Assembly (NCBI GenBank): GCA_022820485.1
Contig: JAJEFJ010000068.1
Span: forward strand, 57,291 to 121,290
Direction: 5' to 3'
Origin: Candidatus Latescibacterota bacterium
GTDB taxonomy: Bacteria > Latescibacterota > UBA2968 > UBA8231
DNA length: 64,000 nt
The notes under the pieces: generated by a model
The model's input: only the letters and a program-made list of their open reading frames with translations
Told to the model about the DNA's origin: nothing
Databases searched by the model: none
Shown: piece by piece, positions 33,810 through 42,796 of the stretch
Layout: every line of letters starts with the position of its first letter
Position numbering within the stretch: the stretch's first letter is position 1
Made by a program: the position numbers and the translations under genes

Positions 33810-36155
33810 CTAATAGACAACCGAGATCAAACCCGCGTGCGTCCCCGGCCCCGACTCGGCCCCCAAATCAAGGCGGTAGAGATAAATGCCCGGCGCAACT
33901 AAGGCTCCCGCCTCGTCGCGGCCCGTCCAAGTGAAGCGATGGCCCACTGCGGTCGGCGTGGATTCAACCGCAGCGATTTGGCGGCCCGCTAGATCGTAGA
34001 GCGCGAGCGTGGGGGTCGCCGCGTCTAGCTTGAAGACTACAAAGCGCATGTCGAGCGCGTCGTTGACCCCGTCGCCGTTGGGCGTGATCACGGGCGAGGC
34101 CAGTTCCAGTGCGTCGATGAGTTGGCCGTGCTCGGCTAGCTCGGGGAGCATTACTACCTGAGAGCGGCGCTCGGCTGGCTCGACCGACTGCCAGAGGCCG
34201 GGCCGCTCGCTCAGCCCGAGATCGAGGGGAAAAACCGTGGCGTTGTGCAAAACCCGCGTCGTGAAACCCACCCGAATCGAGTCCTCGGTCACGATGCGCG
34301 GCAGGGCAACTAATAGCGAGTCGCCCTGCTGCTCGACGCGGGCAGGTTCGACCGGCGCGGAGCCGATGTGTAGCTCGAGGTCCTCGGCGTCAATCCGGCC
34401 CGGCACGGTAAAGCGCAATAGGTCGAAACCCGAGTCCTCAGCCTCCATCTGCGGCCACAGCGTATAGGTGAAACGGGTGTCCTCGTTGGGGATGGCTTGG
34501 CGCGGCTCAATGCGGCCCACCGCACCCTGCAACAGCGCGTCCTCAAACTCGACCGAGAGCGAATGGACCACCGGCGCTACGCTGGGGTCGTCGGTGGAGA
34601 GGATCATCTCCAGCAGGATAAAGCGGCGCGGGCTTTCCGACTGAAATGCCTCGCCCGAGAACTGATAGACGTTGCTCCATTCGCCCCAATCCTCGCCCAC
34701 CACGAGCGTCGTATCGACCGGACCGCGCAGCACCTTGGGCGAACTATTCCACTTATCCTCGGTGACCTGTTCGCCGATCTTGTTGTAAAACGTAAAGACC
34801 GGCTCTAGCGAGTTGCCCGAGCGCGAGCGCAGTTGCAGGCGGGTGCCCGCGGCCAGTTCGGTATCCCAAGAGAGGTTTTTGATGACTTTTGGACGCCCGT
34901 CGCCCGAGGTTTGTCCTAAGTCGATGAAGTCCGAGTGCAATACTACTTCGGCGGGATAACCCGGGGAGAACAACATGAACTCGGCCCATTTGACGATGCC
35001 CCAGCCAGTGTCCTTGATGCCGTGCCAGAAGAAGTAGCGCATCTTGCGCGGCTTGAACATATAGCGAATGTAGAGCAGGCGATCGGCATTGGGATTGATG
35101 TGGGTCAGGAGCTCTGTGTAGTCAAATGCATCGGGCACGGGCAGATTGGAACTGAGGCTGCGGGTGCCGTCTGAGTAGAGCACCGTATGGCCCGGGCCGG
35201 TGCCATTGATCGAGAAGCCCACCAAGCCTTCGTCGGGCCGAAAGGAATAGAGAAAGAATTCATCGACGAAGAACACCGCCCCCAAATCCACCCCGAACCA
35301 CACCCCACCCTCCTTCCAGCCGAGGCTGCCATACGAAGAGCCGATGAGGTTGTTGGTGTTCATGTCGGCGTCGAAGAGGTTTTGCGGATCGACTGAGTTG
35401 ACTCCGTTGACAAAGCGACCCCGCTGCATGGTGCCAATGCTGATGTTGTCGCCAATGCCGCGAACCTCGATCTCGGCCAATGCCGCGCCCGGCGTCTTCT
35501 CTTCGGCCTCAATGCGAATGCGCTGGATCACCCGATAGTTGTTTTTGGCCATCGGGTCGATACCCAAGCCCTCGTCGAGCTGAAATACGCTATCGCGGGC
35601 GGTGAACCCGAGGGGGATGACGAGTTCGCTGGCCGCGTTGGGCCGGGTCGTGCGGAAGAGCGGCTCCAGCAGCACCAAGTCGTCTTGGACCGATATGCGG
35701 GTCCCCGGGCTACCGTACACGGTAAACTGGCGGAAGGGACGCGCGTCCTCTTCGTCGGGAAAGACGAGGCGTATCTCTCGGGCCAACACGGCGCGACCCA
35801 AGTCTATTTCAATGGCCCAGTCCTCGACGGCATCCGCTGGGTCTGGACGCCAAAAGGTCTGGAGATCCCCGTCGATGATAAGGTCTGCATCGGCTGGATT
35901 GGAGGTCGCCTCCCAGATGCCGCCTGTAGTTCGCCCGCGGCTTTTGCTCTCGTAGGAGAAGCGATGGGCATCAGCGACCGCGTTGATGCCCTTGCGGAAC
36001 TTGACGAGCTGTAGCTGGCCGTTCTCGCCCACTTCAGTTAGGCCGAGAGGCACCTGCCAAGTCGCCCAAGCATCTTGCCCTTGGAAGGTCAGGGTTTCAC
36101 TGCTGGCGGCCATGGCGGTAAAAGCGACGCAGACGAGCGGCAAGAGAAATCGCAT
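33810..36155 (-). CDS. Large secreted protein with discoidin-like regions and C-terminal FlgD-like domain
   Basis: 781 aa with a signal peptide (MRFLLPLVCVAFTAMA, cleavage near residue 17). Residues ~85-165 resemble an F5/8 type C (discoidin) jelly roll: DADLIIDGDLQTFWRPDPAD, then IEIDLGRAVLAREIRLVFPD. A second such region follows near residues 260-330 (NLFDADMNTNNLIGSSYGSL). The last ~95 residues, SPVITPNGDGVNDALDMRF to GIYLYRLDLGAESG, form a FlgD-Ig/gliding-type C-terminal domain. Shares layout and several blocks with the next gene (36166), 10 bp away, so they are tandem paralogues in one operon. Likely surface or extracellular, perhaps binding polysaccharide; inferred. Confidence 0.78.
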   Translation of the reverse strand: MRFLLPLVCVAFTAMAASSETLTFQGQDAWATWQVPLGLTEVGENGQLQLVKFRKGINAVADAHRFSYESKSRGRTTGGIWEATSNPADADLIIDGDLQTFWRPDPADAVEDWAIEIDLGRAVLAREIRLVFPDEEDARPFRQFTVYGSPGTRISVQDDLVLLEPLFRTTRPNAASELVIPLGFTARDSVFQLDEGLGIDPMAKNNYRVIQRIRIEAEEKTPGAALAEIEVRGIGDNISIGTMQRGRFVNGVNSVDPQNLFDADMNTNNLIGSSYGSLGWKEGGVWFGVDLGAVFFVDEFFLYSFRPDEGLVGFSINGTGPGHTVLYSDGTRSLSSNLPVPDAFDYTELLTHINPNADRLLYIRYMFKPRKMRYFFWHGIKDTGWGIVKWAEFMLFSPGYPAEVVLHSDFIDLGQTSGDGRPKVIKNLSWDTELAAGTRLQLRSRSGNSLEPVFTFYNKIGEQVTEDKWNSSPKVLRGPVDTTLVVGEDWGEWSNVYQFSGEAFQSESPRRFILLEMILSTDDPSVAPVVHSLSVEFEDALLQGAVGRIEPRQAIPNEDTRFTYTLWPQMEAEDSGFDLLRFTVPGRIDAEDLELHIGSAPVEPARVEQQGDSLLVALPRIVTEDSIRVGFTTRVLHNATVFPLDLGLSERPGLWQSVEPAERRSQVVMLPELAEHGQLIDALELASPVITPNGDGVNDALDMRFVVFKLDAATPTLALYDLAGRQIAAVESTPTAVGHRFTWTGRDEAGALVAPGIYLYRLDLGAESGPGTHAGLISVVY

Positions 36156-36165
36156 CGTGCCCCCT

Positions 36166-38217
36166 TCAGTAGGCTATGCCCACGGGGCGGAGCACGGCGG
36201 CAGCGCGGCGCTCGGATTGCAGGGTTACGGAGATTAGGTACACGCCCGGAGGCAGGGCAGCGCCCTGTGCGTCGCGTCCATCCCAGCGAGCCATTTGCGG
36301 GCCGGCTGTTTGCAGGCCTTGGGACACGGACGCCACGTGGCGTCCGTCGAGTGTATAGATCACCAGTTCGACGGGTACTTGTTCTGGCAGACCATAGAGG
36401 GCATAGGCCACGCGGAGTTCGTCGTGAACGCCATCGCCATTGGGCGTCAACACGGGCGTTGAAAAGCGCAAGTTTTGCACTAGGGCAGGTTGTTGATCCG
36501 AAACGCTAAGGACGCGCAGACTGTTAGTGGAGAGCAGTTCGCTGGCGTCGCCAGAGACGATAGGTTGGGGCAAGGTCTCGACCTCTGAGTCGGTGACGGT
36601 GCCCAAGAACGTAGTGGCCAGTTCAAACACTTCCGCGGCAAAGACGATGCGCAACGGCGCGTTGTTGGCGCGGGTAACGCGCTCGGGCAGGAGTACTGTC
36701 AGCCCATCGTCCTCTTCGCGGACGGCGGTTGGGTCGGTCGCTTGACCGCCGACGAGCAACTCTTTGAACGCAGGCCGGGCACCCGTTTGGATGCGCACTT
36801 GGTCGAAGCCGCGCTGATCCCCGCCTGAGAAGGAGGCCGACAGGTCGTACGCAAACTCGACCATTTCGCCCAAGGCCACCTCGCCGAACCCATGCGCGGG
36901 CCGTGGGTCGGCGAGCGGAGCCACTTCCCCGAGGACGCGCGCCGCTAACAGCGGTGCCCGCTCGACCCACAGCGAATCCAAGCGCACAAAATCCGCAAAG
37001 CGGGTGCTGTGCAAGGTAATGAGCACCTGTATGAAGGAGCCGCTGTCGAGATTGAGCGGCAGGCCCGACTGAGTAGTGGGCGTTGACCAGAAGGTCCAGT
37101 TATCGCGGTCGTAGGTAATTGCGGCTCGCATTCCAGGACGGGGGCTGCGCTGGACAAAGTCACAGGAGGCGCACGTGCGGGCAAACCCAGTGCGGAGATC
37201 GTTCTCGTAGCGGGCGCGCGAGACGACCTTTTCCTTGCCGGTGACCGTGTACTCGTGATAGATGTTTGGGTCGTCGTCGCGGCCCGTGCGAACCTCGATC
37301 TCGGCGAAGGCCCGTGCATCGGGGGCCTCAACGGCCTCGCCATTGACAAAGCGCATCGGCGTGGCAGTAAAGAACAGCCGGCCAAAGTTTTGCTCGGCCC
37401 CGAGGTTGATGATTTTGGAGCGGTACGTGGCCCGCTTGGGAAAGCCCTCGCCATAAATCTCAAACTCGCTGATGGTGCCCAAGAGCGAGCGAGCTTGATT
37501 GCCTTGGCCGCCGGACGTACCGCTAACGCGGCTCAAGGCCGTCTCGTCGATGATGGAGAACTTGCGGGCCCAGCGGAAGAAGCGCACGTATTGCTGGTCG
37601 AAACCAATGCGCACGTCAGGCGCAAAATTTTGCGTCGGCTCGGCCACGATCCTCGCGAGGGGTAGCGGCCCTTTGATGGCGAAAATCTCGCTGTTTTCCT
37701 CTTGGATCGAGACTTGGAAGGCCGGCGTCGAATCCGTGCGCAGCGGCGTGCCGTCGGAGCGGAAACCGCCCGAAGGGGTGTGGAAGCCAAAGGTGTGCGC
37801 CGGCATAGGCACGGCCAAGTCGATGGTAAAAAACTGCTTGCCAATGCCCTCGGCCTTGGAGGAATTGTACGTGGTGCTGTCGGCATCGATGAGTGCAACG
37901 CCGTTTTCGGTTGGGTCGCCGTTGCCTTCGTTCCACTTCCAGATGCGGGGGCGCTCGCCGTCGATATAGCCTAATTCTTTGGGCTGGCGAAAGGTTGTCC
38001 AGTTGCTGAGCAGGGAAATGATGTTGACGCCCGGCTCGACGCGCACCGGCTGGATGGCATTAGGGACGCGCTCAAAGTCAATCATAATGCTGACCGTATC
38101 TTGGCCGGCCCAGGGCTGGCTGCCGCCGAGTTGCCAAGTCGTCACTTCAGCCTTTAGGACGGTCGGAGCCAGAAATCCAATACCAAGGATGAGCGCGAAG
38201 CTGCGGGTGCTCAGCAT
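36166..38217 (-). CDS. Large secreted protein, paralogue of the 33810 gene, with FlgD-like C-terminus
   Basis: 683 aa from the ATG at 38217, which follows a TAGGAGG and opens a signal peptide (STRSFALILGIGFLAPTVLK, cleavage after KA near residue 23). It contains a discoidin-like block (ALIDADSTTYNSSKAEGIG then FFTIDLAVPMPAHTFGFHTP), a central region with ARTCASCDFVQRSPRPGMR, and a C-terminal STPVLTPNGDGVHDELRVAY plus GVYLISVTLQSERRAAAVL. The block FDQVRIQTGARPAFKELLVG matches FDLLRFTVPGRIDAEDLELH of the neighbour. Transcribed ahead of that neighbour. Confidence 0.77.
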   Translation of the reverse strand: MLSTRSFALILGIGFLAPTVLKAEVTTWQLGGSQPWAGQDTVSIMIDFERVPNAIQPVRVEPGVNIISLLSNWTTFRQPKELGYIDGERPRIWKWNEGNGDPTENGVALIDADSTTYNSSKAEGIGKQFFTIDLAVPMPAHTFGFHTPSGGFRSDGTPLRTDSTPAFQVSIQEENSEIFAIKGPLPLARIVAEPTQNFAPDVRIGFDQQYVRFFRWARKFSIIDETALSRVSGTSGGQGNQARSLLGTISEFEIYGEGFPKRATYRSKIINLGAEQNFGRLFFTATPMRFVNGEAVEAPDARAFAEIEVRTGRDDDPNIYHEYTVTGKEKVVSRARYENDLRTGFARTCASCDFVQRSPRPGMRAAITYDRDNWTFWSTPTTQSGLPLNLDSGSFIQVLITLHSTRFADFVRLDSLWVERAPLLAARVLGEVAPLADPRPAHGFGEVALGEMVEFAYDLSASFSGGDQRGFDQVRIQTGARPAFKELLVGGQATDPTAVREEDDGLTVLLPERVTRANNAPLRIVFAAEVFELATTFLGTVTDSEVETLPQPIVSGDASELLSTNSLRVLSVSDQQPALVQNLRFSTPVLTPNGDGVHDELRVAYALYGLPEQVPVELVIYTLDGRHVASVSQGLQTAGPQMARWDGRDAQGAALPPGVYLISVTLQSERRAAAVLRPVGIAY

Positions 38218-38227
38218 GTCCTGCCTC

Positions 38228-38968
38228 CTAGCGAAAATGCACATCGGCGGCATGCAGGGCACCCGGGCCGTTTTGCATCCTCATCAGTTGGCGCTGACGC
38301 GGGCTCAAGCTGTCCCACCACTCGGGCGGGAAGCCGTCGTGCGGGTCGAGTTGGAAGACCAGCATGTGCTTTCTATAGTGGCCGAAGAGGGCGTGGCGGT
38401 TGCGGTCGCCGGTGTTGGCACCGCCGCCGTGCCAGCACTGGCCGTTGAAGACGATCACCGAGCCGGCCGCGGCGGTGGGCTGTACTTCGTGCTGGACCAC
38501 AAATCCCTCCGGGGGCGCGGCGCGGCGACTCTTGTGCGAGCCGGGCACTACGCGAGTGCCGCCGATCTCAGGGGTAAAGTCGTCGAGCATCCACACCGTA
38601 TTCATCATCACCGGCGTGTCCATGTTGAGCATATAGGCGGGGATGTCGCTGTGCAGGTCTTGGAAGCCGTCGCCGGGGCGGACGATACGCGAGTTGAGGC
38701 TGCCCAAAATCAGCGAGGGCTCGAGAAAGTGTTCGAGGATGGGCAAGACGCGGGGGTGGTCGATGCACTGGTGGAAGATGCGATCCATGACCGGGAGGTT
38801 GGCCACGTGGCGGGCCGCGCCGCGGTTGGTGTGTTCGGTGCCGTGCTCTTGTTCGCAGCGGATCAGGGCTTGGCGCATCGCTGCGGCCGTGTCGGAATCG
38901 AGGACGCTTTCGAGCAGGGTGAAGCCGTAGATTTCGATTTCTTGGATGGCTTGTTCGATTTCGTTCAT
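38228..38968 (-). CDS. Phytanoyl-CoA dioxygenase (PhyH) family protein
   Basis: 246 aa from the ATG at 38968 (AAAGGA upstream). Metal site FQDLHSDIPAYML (HxD) and NGQCWHGGGANTGDRNRHAL (distal His, then Arg). N-terminal EIEQAIQEIEIYGFTLLESV is normal. WMLDDFTPEIGGTRVVPGSHK matches the member at 11652 closely, suggesting the same subfamily. It lies upstream of, and close to, the secreted-protein genes (10-bp gap) and downstream of tauE. Confidence 0.9.
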   Translation of the reverse strand: MNEIEQAIQEIEIYGFTLLESVLDSDTAAAMRQALIRCEQEHGTEHTNRGAARHVANLPVMDRIFHQCIDHPRVLPILEHFLEPSLILGSLNSRIVRPGDGFQDLHSDIPAYMLNMDTPVMMNTVWMLDDFTPEIGGTRVVPGSHKSRRAAPPEGFVVQHEVQPTAAAGSVIVFNGQCWHGGGANTGDRNRHALFGHYRKHMLVFQLDPHDGFPPEWWDSLSPRQRQLMRMQNGPGALHAADVHFR

Positions 38969-39033
38969 AAAGATTTCCTTTACAAGAGCTACTAAAATAA
39001 GCCCGCAAAGTTCGCTTCTGCAACCGACTGACT

Positions 39034-39753
39034 CTAAGCCGCGTAGAGCGCATCTACGATCATGCGCAAACAGAGGAGCGTGATCGCGATTCTGAAGACC
39101 TTGCGGAAGAGGTTTTCGGAAACCCGGTCGCGCAAGCGCGTCCCGCACCACGAGCCAAGCGCCGCCGCGCCAATCATCCCGGCGATGAGCGGCAGATAAG
39201 GAGCGAAGGCGAAGCCGACAAAACCAAAGACCAAAATTTTGCACAGGTGGGTGACGGTCATGACCGTGCCGTGGGTAATGACCAAGCGGTCCTTGGGCAA
39301 ACCCGCGTTGGCCAAGAAGGCACCGCTCAGGGGCCCGGCGACGCCGACGAAGAGGGCGAGGAAGGTCTGAAAGGCACCGAAAATGGCGAAGTGGCCGGGG
39401 AGGCGAAAAGCGCGGCTGGGCACGGGAACCCAGATGACGAGGAGGATGAAGACGCCTAGGTAAAGGGGCAGATCGTCGAAGCTAAAGTCGCCGACTACCT
39501 GCGCCCCCACGATAGCGCCGAGGAGTGAGCCGCCCGCGAAGGGCCAGAAGATGCGCCATTCGATGTGGCGTAGGCCAAAGAATACGCGGCTGGCGTTGGA
39601 GGCTAGCTGCACGGCACCGTGGACGGGGATGATGGCCGCGGCGGGCAGCAAGCCCGGCATGACCGAGATCAGCGCGATACCGCCGCCTACGCCGATGATG
39701 GCGGTAAAGGTCGAGGTCAGGAAGGAGACGCCGATCAGGAAAAAGGGATCCAT
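39034..39753 (-). CDS. TauE/SafE family membrane exporter (sulfite/organosulfonate-type)
   Basis: 239 aa, seven to eight hydrophobic helices. The N-terminal repeat half has FLTSTFTAIIGVGGGIALIS and the AAIIPVHGAVQLASNASRV motif that defines the family. The second half has GPLSGAFLANAGLPKDRLVI and a conserved helix. The family moves sulfite, sulfoacetate or related anions. The gene begins immediately after the stop of a D-cysteine-desulfhydrase-like gene (TAA then ATG), so removal of sulfur compounds released by that enzyme is plausible. Confidence 0.91.
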   Translation of the reverse strand: MDPFFLIGVSFLTSTFTAIIGVGGGIALISVMPGLLPAAAIIPVHGAVQLASNASRVFFGLRHIEWRIFWPFAGGSLLGAIVGAQVVGDFSFDDLPLYLGVFILLVIWVPVPSRAFRLPGHFAIFGAFQTFLALFVGVAGPLSGAFLANAGLPKDRLVITHGTVMTVTHLCKILVFGFVGFAFAPYLPLIAGMIGAAALGSWCGTRLRDRVSENLFRKVFRIAITLLCLRMIVDALYAA

Positions 39754-40779
39754 TTAGTCGGCGAGAACCTCTTGGGCATAGGCAAACAGGGCGGGGTTGC
39801 CGCCGGTGTGTAGGAAGATCGCCTCGCCGTCGAGCCGGCCGTCGCGCACGTGGGCAACAAGGCCGGCGAGGGCCTTGCTAGTGTACACGGGATCGAGGAG
39901 AATGCCCTCTTTGCGCGCCAAAGTGCGCAAGGCATCCAAGCCGGCGGGAGTGGGGATACCGTACCCCTCGCCGGCGAAGGAACTGTCGTTGTCAAAGTCG
40001 GCGGCGCTCATGGCAATGTCGAGGCCGAGGCGGCGGGCGGCTTGGTTGGCAATGGTGGCCATGGCCTCGTGGTGGCCGTCGGGACCGGGGAAAGGGCTGA
40101 AGCCGCGGACTTGGACCGGCGACTCGATATAGGCTAGGCCTAGCGCCAAGCCAGCCTGAGTAGTGTCGAGGGCGCAGAGGTAGAGATAGGACGGGTTGAT
40201 GCCCTGCTCTTGGCATTGGTGGGCAATCTCCACGCCCGCTTCGGCATAGGCGATGGCGTCGAGATCGATCGCGTCTTCGCGGCGCGGCCAGTACGCGTTT
40301 TTTCCCTGTGCGGAAAGCTCCTCGACCTTAGCTCGGATGGCGTCTTGTTGGGCGTGCCAATCGCCTTCCGCTAGGACGGTGATCTGTGCGCCGAGCAGGT
40401 GCTGTAGCAGGTTGTTACCTTGCGATTCAGTGTGGTCGATTGCGCGCACCGGCCGGAGGAGCAGGTGCAGTTCCAAGTCTAGCTTGGCGCAGGCCGCGGC
40501 GAGTTGACGGCAGTAGTTGGACTGCACCGCCGCGCCCGAGACGATGGTGTCGGCCCCTTTGGCCAAAGCGTCGGCCAAGGCAAACTCGAACATCCGCGTC
40601 TTATTGCCGCCAAAGGCCAAACCGGTCAGGTCGTCGCGCTTGATGTAGAGCGCCGGGCTGTCGAGGTGAGCGGTTAGGCGCGGCAGCGGCTCCAGCGGGG
40701 TGGGGCGGATTGAGGCTAGCTGGACACGGGGTAGCTCGGCGATAGCTGCGGTGAGGGCGTTCGCTTTGGCGGAGTTCAT
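39754..40779 (-). CDS. PLP-dependent D-cysteine desulfhydrase/ACC deaminase family
   Basis: 341 aa fold-type II PLP enzyme. The Schiff-base Lys60 is in DDLTGLAFGGNKTRMFEF. SGAAVQSNYCRQLAAACAKL contains the substrate Ser/Asn-His-type loop (here SNYCR), and EGILLDPVYTSKALAGLVAH with a LHTGGNPALFAY phosphate-binding loop closes the protein. It could degrade D-cysteine to pyruvate, sulfide and ammonia; ACC deaminase or another D-amino acid lyase is an alternative. The start overlaps the Gfo/Idh stop as ATGA (40776-40779). Linked to tauE downstream. Confidence 0.9.
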   Translation of the reverse strand: MNSAKANALTAAIAELPRVQLASIRPTPLEPLPRLTAHLDSPALYIKRDDLTGLAFGGNKTRMFEFALADALAKGADTIVSGAAVQSNYCRQLAAACAKLDLELHLLLRPVRAIDHTESQGNNLLQHLLGAQITVLAEGDWHAQQDAIRAKVEELSAQGKNAYWPRREDAIDLDAIAYAEAGVEIAHQCQEQGINPSYLYLCALDTTQAGLALGLAYIESPVQVRGFSPFPGPDGHHEAMATIANQAARRLGLDIAMSAADFDNDSSFAGEGYGIPTPAGLDALRTLARKEGILLDPVYTSKALAGLVAHVRDGRLDGEAIFLHTGGNPALFAYAQEVLAD

Positions 40780-41876
40780 GTGGTGCATTCCTTTGGCCAA
40801 CCTTGGGGCGGCAGTTGGGAGAGGTGGTTTTGGCGGTGGCATTCTTCGATGACGGCGATCTGCACGCGCACCTGTTGCGGCGTGATCTCGGGTTGGGCTG
40901 CTTCCCGCAACGCGGCGAATACGCCGTCGTAATAGGCGTTGGACATATAGGCAAATGCGTTTTGCTCGTCCTCGTTGGGAGCCCAAGACCGCTCAATCAT
41001 TTTTATCTCTTCGCGGCAATAGCTCGGGCCGGGCAGTGGGTTGCGGATGAGCGATTGCTCGGGTGCCTTTTGCGGATCGTAGTAGCGCCAAGTTAGTCCC
41101 GCAGGGCCGCCGGAGAGGCCGCCGCGCTCGCCGTGGACGGTGTACATGGGCTGCGGGAAGGCGGTGCAGGAGGAGATTTCCACGTCGATGACGGGTTTGT
41201 CTTTGGTGCGCAGCAGAATTTTGACGTAGTCCTCGGCGTCGCCGAAGGTGTTGGCGCGATCCATGGCGCAGAGGATTTGCTCCGGCTCTTTGAAGTCGAG
41301 CAGACGCATGGCTTGGTCCATGGGGTGCGGGCCGGTGTTGAGCAGATTGCCGCCTCGGTATTCCTGCACGGTCTGCCAGTCCCAGCGGCGGGCGAAACCG
41401 CTGAAGGAGATCGAGACTTGGACGATGCGGCCGAGGACGCCCGAGTCAATGACTTGGAGCAGCTTTTGAAATTGGGGCGCATTGCGCGACTGCTGGAAGG
41501 GCAGGAGTAGGCGATCGGCCTTGTGGGCGGCGGCGATCATGGTGTCGAGTTCGGCCACGCTCCAGGCGAGGGGTTTTTCGCAGATGGTGTGGTGGCCGGT
41601 GTTGAGAGAATCAATAGTGGCTTGAGGATGGAGGTGGCTGGGTAGGGCGTTGACGACTAGGTTGATGTCGCCGCGCGCGAGAAGGTCGCGGTAGTCGGCG
41701 TACGCGTCGCAGCCCATTTCGCTTTGGGCGCGCTGGCGGCGGTCGTCAAGGAGGTCGGCGATAGCGACTATTTGGTATTTGTGCGGGGCGGTTTTGAAGT
41801 AGCGGCAGTGGATGTCGAGGCCGGAGCGGCCTTGGCCGAGCACGGCGACGCGGAGGGGTTCTTTTTTTATAGGCAA
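40776..41876 (-). CDS. Gfo/Idh/MocA family oxidoreductase
   Basis: About 366 aa from a TTG at 41876, preferred because a GGAG lies 9 bp upstream and residues then run straight into the Rossmann strand LRVAVLGQGRSGLDIHCRYF. The ATG at 42035 lies past a divergent gene's start. TICEKPLAWSVAELDTMIAA holds the EKP motif. The second domain has YRGGNLLNTGPHPMDQAMRL with a His-Pro-x-Asp in the usual HxxD position. NAD(P)-dependent sugar or inositol dehydrogenase; substrate unknown. First gene of the set Gfo-PLP-TauE-PhyH. Confidence 0.88.
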   Translation of the reverse strand: MPIKKEPLRVAVLGQGRSGLDIHCRYFKTAPHKYQIVAIADLLDDRRQRAQSEMGCDAYADYRDLLARGDINLVVNALPSHLHPQATIDSLNTGHHTICEKPLAWSVAELDTMIAAAHKADRLLLPFQQSRNAPQFQKLLQVIDSGVLGRIVQVSISFSGFARRWDWQTVQEYRGGNLLNTGPHPMDQAMRLLDFKEPEQILCAMDRANTFGDAEDYVKILLRTKDKPVIDVEISSCTAFPQPMYTVHGERGGLSGGPAGLTWRYYDPQKAPEQSLIRNPLPGPSYCREEIKMIERSWAPNEDEQNAFAYMSNAYYDGVFAALREAAQPEITPQQVRVQIAVIEECHRQNHLSQLPPQGWPKECTT

Positions 41877-42002
41877 TTTGGGTAGCTCCGAGTAGAGGTG
41901 GGCGTTTATGTTGGGGGTTGAGAGGAAGGGTGTCAAGGGTTTGTTAAGGAGAGTTGGGATGCGTAGTTTACGTGGCGACAGCGGAGGATAGCAAAAGAAA
42001 AC

Positions 42003-42761
42003 ATGAAGCACGTCCGTCTCAATGAATTGGATCAAGAGGGAGGGCCGGTCTTTTCGAGGTTGCAGCGACAGACGCCGTGGTCGGCATTCGACTATTGGGT
42101 ATTGTCACCGGAGGAACCGTTCCCGGTGGAAGGTACAGGAAAAGCTTGTGAACAGGGCTATGTATTTACGGGTGGGCCGGTGGAATTGACCGTAGGACAG
42201 CAACAAATAGCAAGCGGAGCAGAACCCGGGTTTATCGTAGAACCTACTGGATGCGCTCACAAGTTGAAAAACTTGACCGATACATCTGTGAAAGTACTGA
42301 GCGTGCGCGTCGCAATGGACGTGGATTCAGAGACGCAGCAAGGGCTGCAACCCAAGACCGGCACCTTTGACGAGCAAGCGCTAAAGTGGCGCGACGCAAT
42401 CCACGGCGGCTGCGGGCAGATCGCCACCCGGCACGTGCTCTCGCCCGATGACTTCCGCAGTGATTGGACTTTTCTCGATCATGCAATCCTCAGCGCGGGC
42501 GGCTCGGTGGGGTATCACTATCACGACTTTCTCGAAGAAAGCTTTGTGGTGCTGAGAGGACAGGGGCTGATGACGATTGACGACGAGACCTTTGCGGTGG
42601 GGCCGGGATCGGTTACTTGGCAGGGCATTGGGCAGGGGCACGGCATCTACAATCCCGGACCGGAAAAGCTGGAGTTCGTCCGCATTGCCGTGAAGCAGGC
42701 AGACGAAGAGTACACGACCATCGACTTGCACGACGACTTGTCGGCGCGGCGACCGAAGTAA
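42003..42761 (+). CDS. Cupin-domain protein (bicupin)
   Basis: 252 aa with two cupin barrels. The second is clear: GGSVGYHYHDFLEESFVVLR (HxHx4-E motif) and VTWQGIGQGHGIYNPGPEKL (the G-x5-P-x4-H-x3-N-type motif). The first (ACEQGYVFTGGPVELTVGQQ) lacks obvious metal ligands, as is common when only one barrel is active. Function could be a sugar-acid isomerase or dioxygenase. Divergent from the Gfo/Idh gene with 126 bp between, where a TTGACA is visible on the minus strand. Confidence 0.85.
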   Translation: MKHVRLNELDQEGGPVFSRLQRQTPWSAFDYWVLSPEEPFPVEGTGKACEQGYVFTGGPVELTVGQQQIASGAEPGFIVEPTGCAHKLKNLTDTSVKVLSVRVAMDVDSETQQGLQPKTGTFDEQALKWRDAIHGGCGQIATRHVLSPDDFRSDWTFLDHAILSAGGSVGYHYHDFLEESFVVLRGQGLMTIDDETFAVGPGSVTWQGIGQGHGIYNPGPEKLEFVRIAVKQADEEYTTIDLHDDLSARRPK

Positions 42762-42796
42762 TCGATACTTCAAGCGCACTTGCAACGGATGGGAGA

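Noticed and set aside
41877-42035. ATG start at 42035 for the Gfo/Idh gene
   Set aside because: It would overlap the divergent bicupin gene and adds 53 residues with no family similarity before the Rossmann strand.
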